Source of the DNA: Spongilla lacustris
Lineage: Eukaryota; Porifera; Demospongiae; Spongillida; Spongillidae
Assembly: GCA_949361645.1 (NCBI GenBank)
Contig: OX442424.1
Span: forward strand, 8,509,651 to 8,573,650
DNA length: 64,000 bases
Direction: 5' to 3'
Part shown: piece by piece, positions 48,208 through 59,164 of the stretch
Layout of the letters: each line of letters starts with the position of its first letter
Numbering within the stretch: position 1 is the first letter of the stretch
Program-made: the position numbers and the translations under genes
Notes under the pieces: generated by a model
Seen by the model: only the letters and a program-made list of their open reading frames with translations
The model's database searches: none
Told to the model about the DNA's origin: nothing

Positions 48208-48375
48208 TCTAATATTCTAATTACTCCTCCCCAGTTCTATAACGCTGTTCTAATTACTCCTCCCCAGTTCTATAGCGTTGTTCTAATAACTCCTCCCCAG
48301 TTCTAGCGTTGTTCTAATTACTCCTCCCCAGTTCTATAGCATTGTTTTAATTACCCCTCCCCAGTTCTGTAGTGT
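48208..48375 (+). repeat. About 35-bp repeat after the donor at 48203
   Basis: Five copies of TTCTAATTACTCCTCCCCAG plus TTCTATAGCGTTG, starting a few bases after GTATGT. Every copy contains a good acceptor-like CCTCCCCAG. Confidence 0.85.
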
Positions 48376-48525
48376 TTTAATGTATAGGACAGTTTGAAAT
48401 GGTAAGCAATTTTTGTGAGGGTCCGCAATATCGAAATGTTCTTACATAACACTGGGTTTTCAACTTGCTGTACGTTTCTTGCTTCAGGAAGAGTGACACT
48501 TGCATGTGCAAGGTCATTGCCTACC

Positions 48526-48743
48526 CTTCTCCTTACTGCCTACCCTTCTCCCTACTGCCTACCCTTCTCCTTACTGCCTACCCTTCTCCTTACTGCCTAC
48601 CTTTCTCCTTACTGCCTACCCTTCTCCCTACTGTCTACCCTTCTCCTTACTGCCTATCCCTTCTCCCTACTGCCTACCCTTCTCCCTACTGCCTACCCTT
48701 CTCCCTACTGCCTACCCTTCTCCTACTGCTACCTTCTCTTCTC
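48526..48743 (+). repeat. 19-bp repeat running into the gap
   Basis: About 11 copies of CTACCCTTCTCCTTACTGC/CTCCCTACTGC variants, cut by the gap. The assembly gap is probably caused by this array. Confidence 0.9.
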
Positions 48744-48943
48744 NNNNNNNNNNNNNNNNNNNNNNNNNNNNNNNNNNNNNNNNNNNNNNNNNNNNNNNNN
48801 NNNNNNNNNNNNNNNNNNNNNNNNNNNNNNNNNNNNNNNNNNNNNNNNNNNNNNNNNNNNNNNNNNNNNNNNNNNNNNNNNNNNNNNNNNNNNNNNNNNN
48901 NNNNNNNNNNNNNNNNNNNNNNNNNNNNNNNNNNNNNNNNNNN
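48744..48943. other. Assembly gap (200 N)
   Basis: Placeholder of exactly 200 N of unknown true size, between the ORC5-like fragment and the end of uricase. Missing exons of either gene may be inside. Confidence 0.99.
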
Positions 48944-49077
48944 TAAGTTTACTAGCTAAGTGTAGCAGAGATCCACACAACAGCCAATGATTCCAGATAG
49001 TTACTAACAAGGTGCTAGTTAAACAAGTGAGATCTATTATGTTAACAACTTATTATAATTATTATTTGTAGACCAAA

Positions 49078-49400
49078 AATACCTCCTCTCTCCATCTATT
49101 ACCTCCCCCTTCCCCCATCTATTACCTCCCCCTTCCCCCATCTATTACCTCCCCCTTCCCCCATCTATTACCTCCCTCTTCCCCCATCTATTACCTCCCT
49201 CTTCCCCCATCTATTACCTCCCTCTTCCCCCATCTATTACCTCCCCCTTCCCCCATCTATTACCTCCCCCTTCCCCCATCTATTACCTCCCCCTTCCCCC
49301 ATCTATTACCTCCCCCTTCCCCCATCTATTACCTCCCTCTTCCCCCATCTATTACCTCCCTCTTCCCCCATCTATTACCTCCCTCTTCCCCCATCTATTA
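49078..49400. repeat. 23-bp minisatellite at the uricase 3' end
   Basis: About 14 copies of CTATTACCTCCCCCTTCCCC plus CAT (plus strand), with CCCTCTT variants in blocks. On the gene strand the array begins right after the last readable uricase codon with GTAATAGATGGGGG. If this is a donor, it is another array starting at intron +1; if not, it follows the stop codon TAA. Confidence 0.9.
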
Positions 49401-50862
49401 CATTATCACTTTGGCATCCAATGTACTGACATCTCCATTGTTAGTTTCCTGAAGTTTACTAAGGTCAGCAGTGAAGTAGTGGATGTTAGGCATCTGGATG
49501 TCCACTGACTTGATACTTGGCACCTTGCCAAATATGGACTTGGCAGCCTCGAACATAGTGTTCTGGAGAGGGGAACCAGTATTTGATTACTGAACGACAT
49601 ACTTGCTCTCTAATACACAAGGCTTGGACAGGTACCTGAACTGAAGGGGAGTACACCCCTCTTGATGGTGGTCCAGCAAAGGTGTCCAGCAAAGAATCCT
49701 TAACAGAGGCCCTATTTGGTACGATACATTGCTCACCACACATATGTGCACAAACACACATGCACATACGAATATGTACATGCACATTACACATACAGAT
49801 GCACATGCGCGTACATAAATACATGCATAATGCACACATAGTGCACGGGCAGAAACACGATGGATTGCCCTCACCATATGGTATCATAGTTAAGCTTATT
49901 CAGATCGCCGTCGAAAAGGTACTTGCAATACACTTCAGTACAGAATGCCCTGTCATGTGTGTCTGGTAGTGTGGTGAACTTGTCCCTGTAGAACCCTGAA
50001 AATATACAGATAAATCACCACACACATGCACATACACATACACATATGCAAGCACGCACACATGTACACAGACACATACACACTTTCAAATCCTGATTGT
50101 GTGGCCTTGAATACTTTCATGTTCTGAATGCCTGCATACATCACTGGTGGACCTATGTTGGAATATTAATATGCCACTCCCCTTGCATGTGGGAGCGGAC
50201 AGCTTACTGCCTCTGTGCTGGGAAATATTGCAGAATCGAACCAATGAAGGTGCAAAAATAAATGCATGGTTGTGCTCCACACCACCCTGGGAAAAACAAA
50301 GGGGGTGAACTCACTGTGCACAAGACTGCACTACTACCCTGGCCTGTGCACAAGAATACACTACTACCCTGGCCTGTACACAAGACTTCACTACAACCCT
50401 GGCCTGTACCTGTCTCATCCTTTCCCATGGAGCTTGTTCAATGGAAATGGCCACCCTAACTACCTGGCACCAATAATTGGGGGGAGAGGAATATATATGA
50501 AAAGGTGTGCAGGCTAAGGGTCTAACGTACTTGTTTGTAAGTGTCAAGGAAGTGGGAGCATAATATCAGTGCAAATTGCTCTGGTGTTTCGTACTGCAAA
50601 TCGGAACTACATGAAGTGCAGAGCGCATTATAAGCCTGTTCGGTGTTACCGTGCTGTTCTTGGCCAAAACGTGAACGGTGTTCTTCATTGAGTCCGTGGC
50701 TACAACGTCACTGTTGTCGCCTCTTTTGTAATCCTTGTCAGAAGCCAACTGAAGCTGAACTTTCACATCAAACTCGTAAACATTGTAGATACTTCCAACC
50801 CTCTTTATGCGCATCACACGGACGGCATTCTTCCCGTAGCCAGTAAGTGAAACTTCCGCCAT
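49401..50862 (-). CDS. UOX: Urate oxidase (uricase)
   Basis: Peroxisomal oxidation of urate to 5-hydroxyisourate in purine breakdown. Exons on minus: 50862-50650 (MAEVSLTGYGKNAVRVMRIK, then GDNSDVVATDSMKNTVHVLA), about 50595-50533 (ETPEQFALILCSHFLDTYK), about 50455-50411 (VAISIEQAPWERMRQ), about 50290-50215 (VEHNHAFIFAPS), about 50155-50090 (GPPVMYAGIQNMKVFKATQS), about 49995-49875 (RDKFTTLPDTHDRAFCTEVY), about 49715-49637 (FAGPPSRGVYSPSVQ) and about 49563-49401 (VDIQMPNIHYFTADLSKL). The active-site Thr (DNSDVVATD), Phe-Ala-Gly-Pro and PNIHY motifs are present. The last readable codons are LDAKVIM. Vertebrate uricase continues with PLDNPYG and a C-terminal peroxisome signal; these are absent, so a last exon may be lost in the gap, or the protein stops at the TAA that follows. 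Confidence 0.92.
50305..50410. repeat. 30-bp repeat starting at a uricase donor
   Basis: Three to four copies. On the gene strand the exon ends ATGAGACAG and the intron starts GTACAGGCCAGGGTTGTAGT; the 30-base unit then repeats with GTACAGG or GCACAGG at each start. Confidence 0.9.
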
Positions 50863-50890
50863 TATTGGAGCGTGCTATATAAATTTAAAT

Positions 50891-50923
50891 CATAGATAGT
50901 TTAGAGAAACTAAACTATCTATG
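50891..50923. promoter_or_regulatory. Perfect 14-bp palindrome just upstream of uricase
   Basis: CATAGATAGTTTAG, five-base loop AGAAA, then CTAAACTATCTATG. It lies 29 bases before the uricase ATG and would form a stable hairpin in the mRNA leader, or act as a protein site at the promoter. It could also be the relic of a small foldback element. Confidence 0.55.
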
Positions 50924-53057
50924 TTTAGCAGTACCGCACTATTTACACGGCTGTTTGCGGCTGGACACTAGGTTGATAATTAGACAATACGGTATACGCC
51001 CCAAAAGCTGTAATGTTCGTACCTCATTAACAAAGTCGTTTTTAGCGAGCCATATACCACACATGCTGTAAGTTGTTCCGTTGAAACAAATAGCTCCCGC
51101 ACACACCCTACCAGTCTAGTCAACAAAGTTATCAACGCGCAAGAGCACTTCATTTGACTAATAGTTATGCGCAGGCCGTTTTTACGCGCATGTAACTTTG
51201 GAGGGTCTTCGTTGTACGGCCGAACCAACCCACTAAACAGGTCGGTAAGCAAGAACACTCAACAACACACCTGGGAGAGCATATATATGATGTTCAGAAC
51301 TAGCCACCTTTTTTTTTTACCACTAAACCGGGCATCAGTATTTTATGAATAATTGGTGTGGAGCACCACATGCCGAAAGGCAAAGAGCGTTGCAGTGTGT
51401 AGCTGGTTCTTGGTGGAGGCTAGGGAAAAGAAATCAAGGAGTTCATATACCTGCCAAGAGTTTGCAGGTCATTTGTACACTGTCTTTGCTATTAACACCA
51501 GCAATGACAGATCTAGCAGAGAACATCTTGTGCTGGAAGCACAATATCAGCAGCTCACACCATTTACAAGTATAGTCCCTTTTAATTTTGAAGCAGCTAC
51601 AATGTCTCATAATCCTGAGGGGTTTACAGCTCCTGTGTAGGGCACTGATGTGCAAGGTTAAAGCTGTTCAGTTGCAGTGGGGTTATATGTTCATGCTACT
51701 TCATAGACACTCCACTACCTGCAACACAGCTAAAGGCAGCACCACAACTGATCCACACACTTATTAATGAGATAGCACCTGAGTGTATGAAGGATATTAA
51801 GTATGGCGCACACCAGTGCAATAAAGCCTGAAGTGAGATGACATCTTGTCTGCCCCAAAGGTTGGCATTAACATGCTTTCAGCTAATTAAAATTCACTTA
51901 TTTGTTTTTTTGTTTTGTTTTTTTATGAGACCTTACATTTATGCCATATCACCCAGGCCTACCAGGACAGCAAGTTGCAGAACAGAAAAACGTGCCACGG
52001 GCAAGGAAATTAAAGTGCTTTGGCCTCCTGCATGGGAAAACAGCTGGAGCCGAATCCATACATGCCAGGTTCAAAGGACGCACCATTCAACAGACGTACC
52101 ATGGCCCCCTTATTCAGTACCAGACAAAGTTTAGCAATTGGTAGAGCATCTACCCTCCGTGGCTCCACAATATGTGGCAGCGACCCTCCTCCCAACTGAA
52201 TTCAGCAATGACCATATCGCTTTTCACGCGTAACTTTGGTACTACATATCACTAGCCAAAAAAAAGGTGGCTATTAGCACATACCATTATCAGCTTGTAC
52301 CTTCTAGCTACTTCAAGATTCAGCTTTGATTTCGACTTTCTATGGGTTGGTTACGTAGATAACTCACTTCCAACAGGAGAGGTACATCGCGGGTTACCCG
52401 CTTTCACGAGCTATAACGCAGAGTGGCAACGAACCTGTAGCATGAGGTAAGCACTGTAAATAGAAAAACGATGCTAGCTTTATTTCGTGGTTTCAAACGG
52501 CGACAATAACCAATCTGTTTTGTGCTGCTGGCTCACGTTTTTGTTCTGCTATGTGGTTGCCATGGGCGTTGCTAAGGCAGACGTAATCATTTCAATATTC
52601 CGGATAAATAACCTAGTGTCCACAAAATGTATGGCCGCAAACAACCGTGTTTACTGGTGGGGCGGCGCGCCCTTGAACCGAGCGCCCCCACTGCAGGGCG
52701 TTCAGCCCCGCCCCACAGCAGGGTGTGTATGGGCGGATCTGCGAGTACCCTGCTCCGGGTTCTCGAGGTCCGATACCCATTGGTCACGCCTCCGCGCTAA
52801 AGGGGGCGGAATTATTGACGGTGGAATGGGGTGGGCGGTGGCAGTCGCGATTTCCTTCCTGCGTTGGGAGCGAGCCGTGTGCTTGGTACGCAATACCGTT
52901 ATGCGCATGCGCGGGTAACGTGCCTTGCTAACTACGGTTAACTACTTTAACCTTCATTTGCAGTACTGCAAATATATATGTTACGTTAACTTGAACTTGA
53001 AGATAACTAATTGGATAATATATAACATCTTTCACGTGAGAATTACCGTGGTTACCA
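50924..53057. other. Spacer between uricase and MPHOSPH9-like gene
   Basis: Holds broken open frames (51353-51640 and 51838-52144, the latter with KLKCFGLLHGKTAGAESIHA) that look like decayed transposon coding DNA, although I cannot name a family. A GC-rich block (52650-52815) has several CpGs and ends before the next gene, possibly a CpG-rich promoter. No intact gene seen. Confidence 0.45.
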
Positions 53058-54355
53058 TGACGAATCCCGGTTCAACCATCTCTCCAGAGCAATGGCAATC
53101 AAAAGTGGAGGAGCTTCAGGCACAACACCAGTTAGAACTTCTTCAACAACAAGAGGAGCACCTTCGTCTACTGCAGCAGCTGAAAGCCCAGCTACTTCAA
53201 GACATTGCCGACACAAATGCAAGCGGGGAGGCCGTTCCCGACTCGTCACAGCTTCTCCAGGCCTTGTTTTCGAAAGAGAAAGTTTCATCGCAAGCATTTT
53301 GTCACCCTTTTGGGGGACCGCCTGTATTTGGTGACCCGCTGCAATCATATGCAGAATTCCAACTTCAACCAATATCACTTGGCACACATTCGGGTAGGGG
53401 TACGACCAGTCCCTCTAGCGCATTTGCAGTGTCGTGCACGCCCAGTCCCACCAAAACCAACGACGGGCAAAGGTGTGACACCATTGTCTCCATTCCCCAC
53501 ACACCGACTCGTATTAGCACCCCTGAATGTCCTAGTTTCAGCATCAGCCACACTCCTCAGCACAACAGCCTTCCTACACAGGTTTGTGTGGCCCTCTAGT
53601 GTGCTATGGTAGCTCCTTCTTGTCTCTTTTGCAGCTCCCCACCTCCTGTGAGCGCCCCTCTTACCAGACCCCTTCTGCTAACACATCAGAACTCAGACGA
53701 GTAGCCCTTCTGGAGAAGCACGCAAGGCACATTGAAGACTTGAAACATTACTATGAGTCTGAGCTATCAGAGCTAAGACAGCAATTGGAAGAGGCACGAT
53801 TAGGCAGGGAGGGGATAGCCTGCAGTGCTGGGAACCCTTTGCCTCTTGGGCCCAAGGACTGTGCTGGCTCGGTTGAGAGGGATAAGCTGTCAGCTGAGAA
53901 CATGCGGCTTCAATCGCAGTGCTCAGAGCTTCAACGGTTGCACGAGGAAGGCATGAGGTATGCCATTTAATGGCGTAAAGGTAATAATGGTGCATGCAAT
54001 TTATTGTTGCAGAGAGCGGCAAACACTTGAGGTCCAGTTGCACAGGCTTCAGCATTATGCTGTACGTAGCAGATCAATATCAGCTCCTCCTACATTTGGC
54101 TTAGTAAAATCCACCTTTTGTATTACCTATAGGAGAGGTACGAGTCATCAGAAAAGAGGGCTGGTACCCTTCAGGAGAGGCTGGAGGCTACACGCTCCAA
54201 CCTAGAACAGCAGGAGGAGCTGGTGAAGTCTCTCAGGCAGGAACTGGCAGGCCTGAGGATGGAGCTGGACTCCTACCAGGAACAGAGGGCTCAGGACTTG
54301 GAGAGCGTTGAGCAGGTAGCTTTGCATGCACACAATCTCTCAACACATAGCATCC

Positions 54356-54408
<53 letters not shown>

Positions 54409-54461
54409 TACATACATACATACATACATACATACATACATACATACATACATACATACAT

Positions 54462-54492
<31 letters not shown>

Positions 54493-56317
54493 AACACACA
54501 AACACACACACACACATACACACACATACATACATACACACACACACACATTCTTAGCTATTAAAGGAGTTTGAAGTGCTGCAACATGAAGATGAACAGC
54601 TGCATGTAAGTAAGCAAAAAAAAAACTCACTCCCTTGAACTGATATTTGGACCTATCTATAGGAGACCAATACCTCACTAGAAAATACAGTGGCTGGTTT
54701 AAATCAAGAGGTTAGCAGTTTGAGAACAACATTGAGCAAGTGCAAATCTGCTGAGGCACAGTACAAAAGGTCAGGGGGGGGGGGGGTAGCTACATGTACT
54801 TTCCTGTGGCTTATACCCATATTTGCTCTAGTACCATCAGCAGTTTGGAAGATGAGGTACGGCATCTTCGACATGTGAACAACAGACTGCATGGCCAGAT
54901 GACACACTACAGCCTGAGGTAGTTCTGCTGTGTACATATACCAGCTGGTGCAACTGTGTGGCTCCATAGCGACGTGGATGTGTATAGCAAGACTGGTGAC
55001 AGCAACCACTCACCACGTGCAGCTAACTCCACTTCAAGTCGACAGCGGCTCTCACCTTATTGTCAGGCTGTGACCCCGACTTCTAGAACCCCTCCCACTG
55101 ATGAACAAGGCTCCTCCACGCAGAGGTTGACAAGAAGGAAGTGGCTTGAGCCAAGTGAACCAGGTCTTATCTTCGGGAAAGGTCCCCTGCACGATGAAGG
55201 TGTGTGCCCCTTGTTTAGAGATGGTGCAATATGTTGTGTGTTAGTCTAGCTAGACCCTCACATGGACGGAGGGTCTGGAAGGTTGCCTATTCTCAAGTTG
55301 TGCCGATTAGTTTGTGTTCATTAAAAAATTGAATTCCTCCAGATGTAATAATTTTTAATGATCAGAAACTAATCGGCACAACTTGAGAATAGGCAACCTA
55401 CCAGACCCTCCGTCCATGTGAGGGTCTAGCTACGATGGACTAGTTGTGTGTGGGGTGAAGTGGTATGTATGGGGTTGCATGTGGTGTGTATAGAGATTTG
55501 CGGTGTGAGTTGTGTGCACTGTTGCAGAGAACCAGGTACCACAGAGCAAAGCAAAGGGGAGGAGTCCAAGTTACATAGGATTGGAAGATTTAGAGGGTGG
55601 GACCCCATCAGCACAGAGAAGGGACAAAGGTGATGTTAGTCCTGATGGTATGACAGCAGATCTGGCAGAATCCTCTCTCAGATCCATACGATCAGGCAAT
55701 ATTCTGGCCAGGGACCCCAATGGTCAGCAGACTTATAGGAAGTCAAAGGCTGGTTAGTATGTCATAAGAGGTAGTGGGAGCTGTGTGCCAGCAGTATTGG
55801 TACCCACCCATCTTATGGCAGACTTGCTTCCAACAAAAAAATTCAATGCTGATGTAATGGTTAGTACATGTACTTGGTGATTTAGGGGTCAAACGGTGCA
55901 CAATTTCTTTTCCACAGTCATTGGAAGAACGTGTAGAGAAAAATATGCAAGTTGTGGCCAAGGCAGAACAGAAGATGGCAGAATTACAGAAAGAAAAAGA
56001 GCAGGTAAATCTAGTAGGTTAAGGTATAGTTGAGTTGGTATAGTTTAGCCTGCTGTTGTTAGAGCTGATATAAGTATTAGCCTGTTATTGCAGTGTTCTA
56101 TTTTCCTTCAACATTCAGCTTCAGTCAGCATTGCAAAGAATTCCACATTCAGGACGTACTACTTTACGTGACAAACAGGATCAGGTGATCATCCAGCCAT
56201 TTAAACTTCTTTATGAAATTCTTCTCAACATAGCTTCAAATGGAATCAAGACTGGATGAAGTAGACAAAGAGATTGGTGCTATGCGGATGACACTAAGAA
56301 ACCATCATGCACTCTGA
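53058..56317 (+). CDS. MPHOSPH9: MPHOSPH9-like centriolar coiled-coil protein
   Basis: In vertebrates MPHOSPH9 sits at the distal centriole and recruits the CP110-CEP97 cap that blocks cilium growth. Exons: 53058-53581, 53635-53957, 54013-54061, 54133-54315, about 54568-54606, about 54663-54770, about 54838-54918, about 55010-55197, about 55529-55753, 55918 to about 56005, about 56120-56188 and about 56234-56317. The N-terminus is a Gln/Leu/Glu coiled coil (VEELQAQHQLELLQQQEEHL), followed by a Ser/Thr/Pro-rich region with many SP/TP sites. More coiled coil follows (EKHARHIEDLKHYYESELSE). The C-terminus reads LQSALQRIPHSGRTTL, then ESRLDEVDKEIGAMRMTLRN, a box I recall as characteristic of MPHOSPH9 (ALSRxP and RLExxxxELGSxRMTLK). 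Introns hold CA/CATA repeats and a MITE. The orthology call rests mainly on the C-terminal box. Confidence 0.72.
54356..54550. repeat. CA and CATA microsatellite
   Basis: (CA)n at 54365-54403, (CATA)n at 54404-54480, then CA with interruptions, in an intron of the MPHOSPH9-like gene. Confidence 0.95.
55253..55426. mobile_element. 174-bp palindromic MITE
   Basis: Two arms of about 75 bp (GACCCTCACATGGACGGAGG inward to TGCCGATTAGTTT and the mirror) around a short AT-rich centre. It is flanked on both sides by TAGCTA (55247-55252 and 55427-55432), which may be a 6-bp target duplication or a TA duplication inside a palindromic context. Located in an intron of the MPHOSPH9-like gene. Confidence 0.9.
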
Positions 56318-56641
56318 ACTGAATCATTTCTCTGTTATAAAAACATGAAAAACTGGTGGCCAACTGGGATGCAGCTTCATAGATTTTAAATGCCAAGTCA
56401 TGATTATGTAGTTGCACATTGATATGTGTCCGCCATTCATCCTATTTGCTTGCAGCGACTGGTCACTTGAGAACGCATTAGAAGTACCACCCCTAATAGA
56501 AGCAGGGATTTTATTAAAGCATAGATTATGGGATTACCCCTTTAATCGATTTATAATAATTGTCCACGTGTGGAAATGAATTCGCGGTCTTGCAGGTTGT
56601 GGTGGCTTCTGAGTGAGTTTGGACTTGTGCGTGCACTTCCA
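56318..56641. other. Spacer between MPHOSPH9-like gene and ERAL1
   Basis: 324 bp. Must contain the ERAL1 promoter and probably its first exon; ATG 56576 (MNSRSCRLWWLLSEFG) looks like a mitochondrial presequence but does not join in frame to the next exon by any obvious GT-AG pair. Confidence 0.4.
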
Positions 56642-58474
56642 GGTGGCAAACCTGCCGTTTGTAGGAAGGACCTTTAGCCAAGGCGCCGCGTGCGAGTATG
56701 CCGTGAGCGAAGGAATCACCAAAACGGAGCATAGGACGTTGAAAGCGGCAATTATTGGTGCCCCTAACGCGGGAAAGTCAACTCTAGTAAACCAGCTGAT
56801 TGGGCAGAAGGTTTGCCACTTGGCAACGTTGCAAACAGTTCCATAACCATCTGGTATCTCTGCTCGTATAGGTGTTCGCTGTGTCGCCTAAAGTCCACAC
56901 AACTAGCAGGAAGGCAGCAGGGGTGTACACAGATGGAAACACTCAAATAGTATGTGTATATGTGTGTGTGTGTGTGTGCATGTGCGTGAATACTGTGATG
57001 TATGTGCTGTGAATTCAAGTTTTCATGGGTATGTATTTTTTGCAACGGATCATTCATCTCAGACACATACATCCAAATTCTTCAGGTATTACTGGACACC
57101 CCAGGCATTGTGACATACCAGTATGGCAGGAAACTCAAGATGTCCAAGTCATTCATCGCCGATCCCTACCGCTCCCTGATGGAAGCTCAGCTCAGTTGAG
57201 TGTGGTCTGTTGTTTCATTGGTGCATTTTATCCCCACCCCCATACACCCACACACTGCACAGTCATAGTAGTGGTGGATGCCTCTAACAAGTGGACTCGA
57301 GAACATTTGCACCCAAACATTGTGCAGGCTCTAGCCAGCAATGCCCAGGTCCCTTCCGTTTTAGCTCTCAACAAGGCATGTACATATCGTCCATACTTTT
57401 GTGCGCTAACATTTTGGGGATTTTGGTGTGGCTAGGTGGATCTCATCAGGCACAAGCACGTGTTACTTGGTATCACCGAATCTCTAACTTGCACGCATGC
57501 CAAGGCAGCTGTATCTGAAACTGCACCGCACCCATCACCTCCCTCCACACTCCTCACCACAACCGAAATGTGCACCACTACTGTCAAGGACACAAGGAGT
57601 GCCTTGCAGTACTCTGATGGGACCCGCCCAGAGAAGATGGAGGGCAAGAGGTGCAGCTGGCCTCACTTCAGTGAGGTGTTCATGCTGTCCGCCCTTACCA
57701 GTGATGGAATAGACTCATTGAAGGTCAGCGTCATGACCCTCCATTGCAGGGAAGTGGTCTGATACATGTATGTACTCCCCCCCCCCCAACCCCGAGTAGA
57801 GCTACCTCATTTCCCGAGCCCATCCTGGTGTGTGGGAATACAATACCTCTGAGGTGACTGACCAACCTCAGAGTACACTTGTGAATGACATCATCAGGGA
57901 GAAGCTCTTTCTTCACCTGCAGAAGGAAATACCATATGTGGTGACCATGGTGAGTCTAGAGGTGGCCACTTGTTAGCTTGTGTGTAACTTCTTAACTTGC
58001 TGAAAATACTTAAAGCGGTTACAAAATTAAACATAGTTGCAGTTACATGTGGGGTTTTTTTTTTTCTTGCCCACGCGCTTTTGTGTGTGTGGCATGATTG
58101 TTGTGTTTTATTTGGCATATAAAATGGTAAGATTACTATATATTTTTTGTAGCGAATACCTGTGTATCAGTGATCACTCCTCCAATTCTCTTCAGGACAC
58201 TGTTGCTTGGGAACAGAGAGGTGAAGGCTCACTTTACATTCATCAGAACCTCAACTGCAAGTCCAGCAGTCAGGCAGTGAGCGACATGAGCAGCTGTTAA
58301 TTTGTTTGTTAACTGTACTCCTGTATCACATGACATGTACACAACAAGTCCATCATTATTGGACCAGCTGGACACACCATTCAACAGATAACAGCTGAAG
58401 CCAAGAAAGACATTGAAGGGCTGTTTAAGTGTTCCATAGATCTTGTGTTGAATGTTCGTGCACAAAAGGCATGA
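56642..58474 (+). CDS. ERAL1: ERAL1, mitochondrial Era-like GTPase
   Basis: GTPase with a KH domain that chaperones the 12S rRNA during assembly of the small mitochondrial ribosomal subunit. Exons: 56642-56810, 56872-56949, 57086-57194, 57263-57375, 57436-57723, 57800-57949, 58196 to about 58281 and about 58352-58474. G1 is GAPNAGKS, the G2 region VHTTSRKAAGV, G3 DTPG, and G4 NKVD is split by the intron 57376-57435, which has a GC donor (AAG|GCATGT). The FMLSAL segment is G5. The KH part has LVNDIIREKLFLHLQKEIPY, then SIIIGPAGHTIQQITAEAKK, and ends VRAQKA. About 55 poorly conserved residues lie between G4 and G5, as in animal ERAL1. The start codon and presequence are not resolved; 56642 is the acceptor side of the first firm exon. 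Confidence 0.9.
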
Positions 58475-59164
58475 CCTCTTTCTCTATGATTCGTGCACTC
58501 CGTTGTCTGCTGGCACTGAAAGGGGTGACATCTTCGTTGTCCTTGTTGGTTGTGTGTTTGACCAAAATGTCAGCTGACTGCCATTTATATAAAACCCCCA
58601 TCAGTTATATATATTTTGTTCCAGTAGTGTTGCAACGGAATCATGGGTGGTTATGGAATTCCCGTCTTTCTCTCAAAGCCAACTGAGGAATGCTGTAATT
58701 TACCGGTATTGAGTTATTTTCCAAACGCTGTACGTGACCTCTCTTCTGGCGCATTGATGCTGGGTAGTGCGTCTTTTCGGAAAGCAATTTCTTTCAGAAG
58801 AAGTGTTCCGAGAAGATTCACTATCCAAGCAACTGCTCCGGAGAGACGGGGAGGATAGAGACGACGCGGAAAATGAAGCCCATAACGCACTCCCGGTAAG
58901 CCGTAAAGCTGTATCGTGTATTAAAGTGGCGCTGCTGTTTGGTGCGATTTGAAAACACCGCGATTTTATTAAAACACGGGCACAAATCGGAAATATCCGC
59001 AAAGACAGTACTACAGTACACGCTAACCTACACACAACAGTAAAATATATATACCCTGGGGCTTGGGTATATCTTCTACTCTACATGTAAATTCAGTGCA
59101 CGCTACACACAATAGTAAAAACTATATACCGGCTAGGCTATATCTTCTACATGGCTTATATCTT
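58475..59164. other. Convergent spacer, ERAL1/membrane protein gene
   Basis: No firm gene. A possible plus-strand exon at 58756-58892 (FREDSLSKQLLRRDGEDRDD, then GTAAGC) has no recognisable partner. An imperfect direct repeat of about 60 bp (ACACACAAYAGTAAAA, then TATATCTTCTAC) occurs at 59031-59085 and 59105-59175. Confidence 0.4.

Noticed and set aside
52136..52200. tRNA-like D-arm (AATTGGTAGAGCATC)
   Set aside because: No matching anticodon arm or TPsiC arm; at most a SINE relic.
58643..58952. Possible small plus-strand gene
   Set aside because: Competing frames, only one donor-like site, no recognisable protein; kept only as a note in the spacer.
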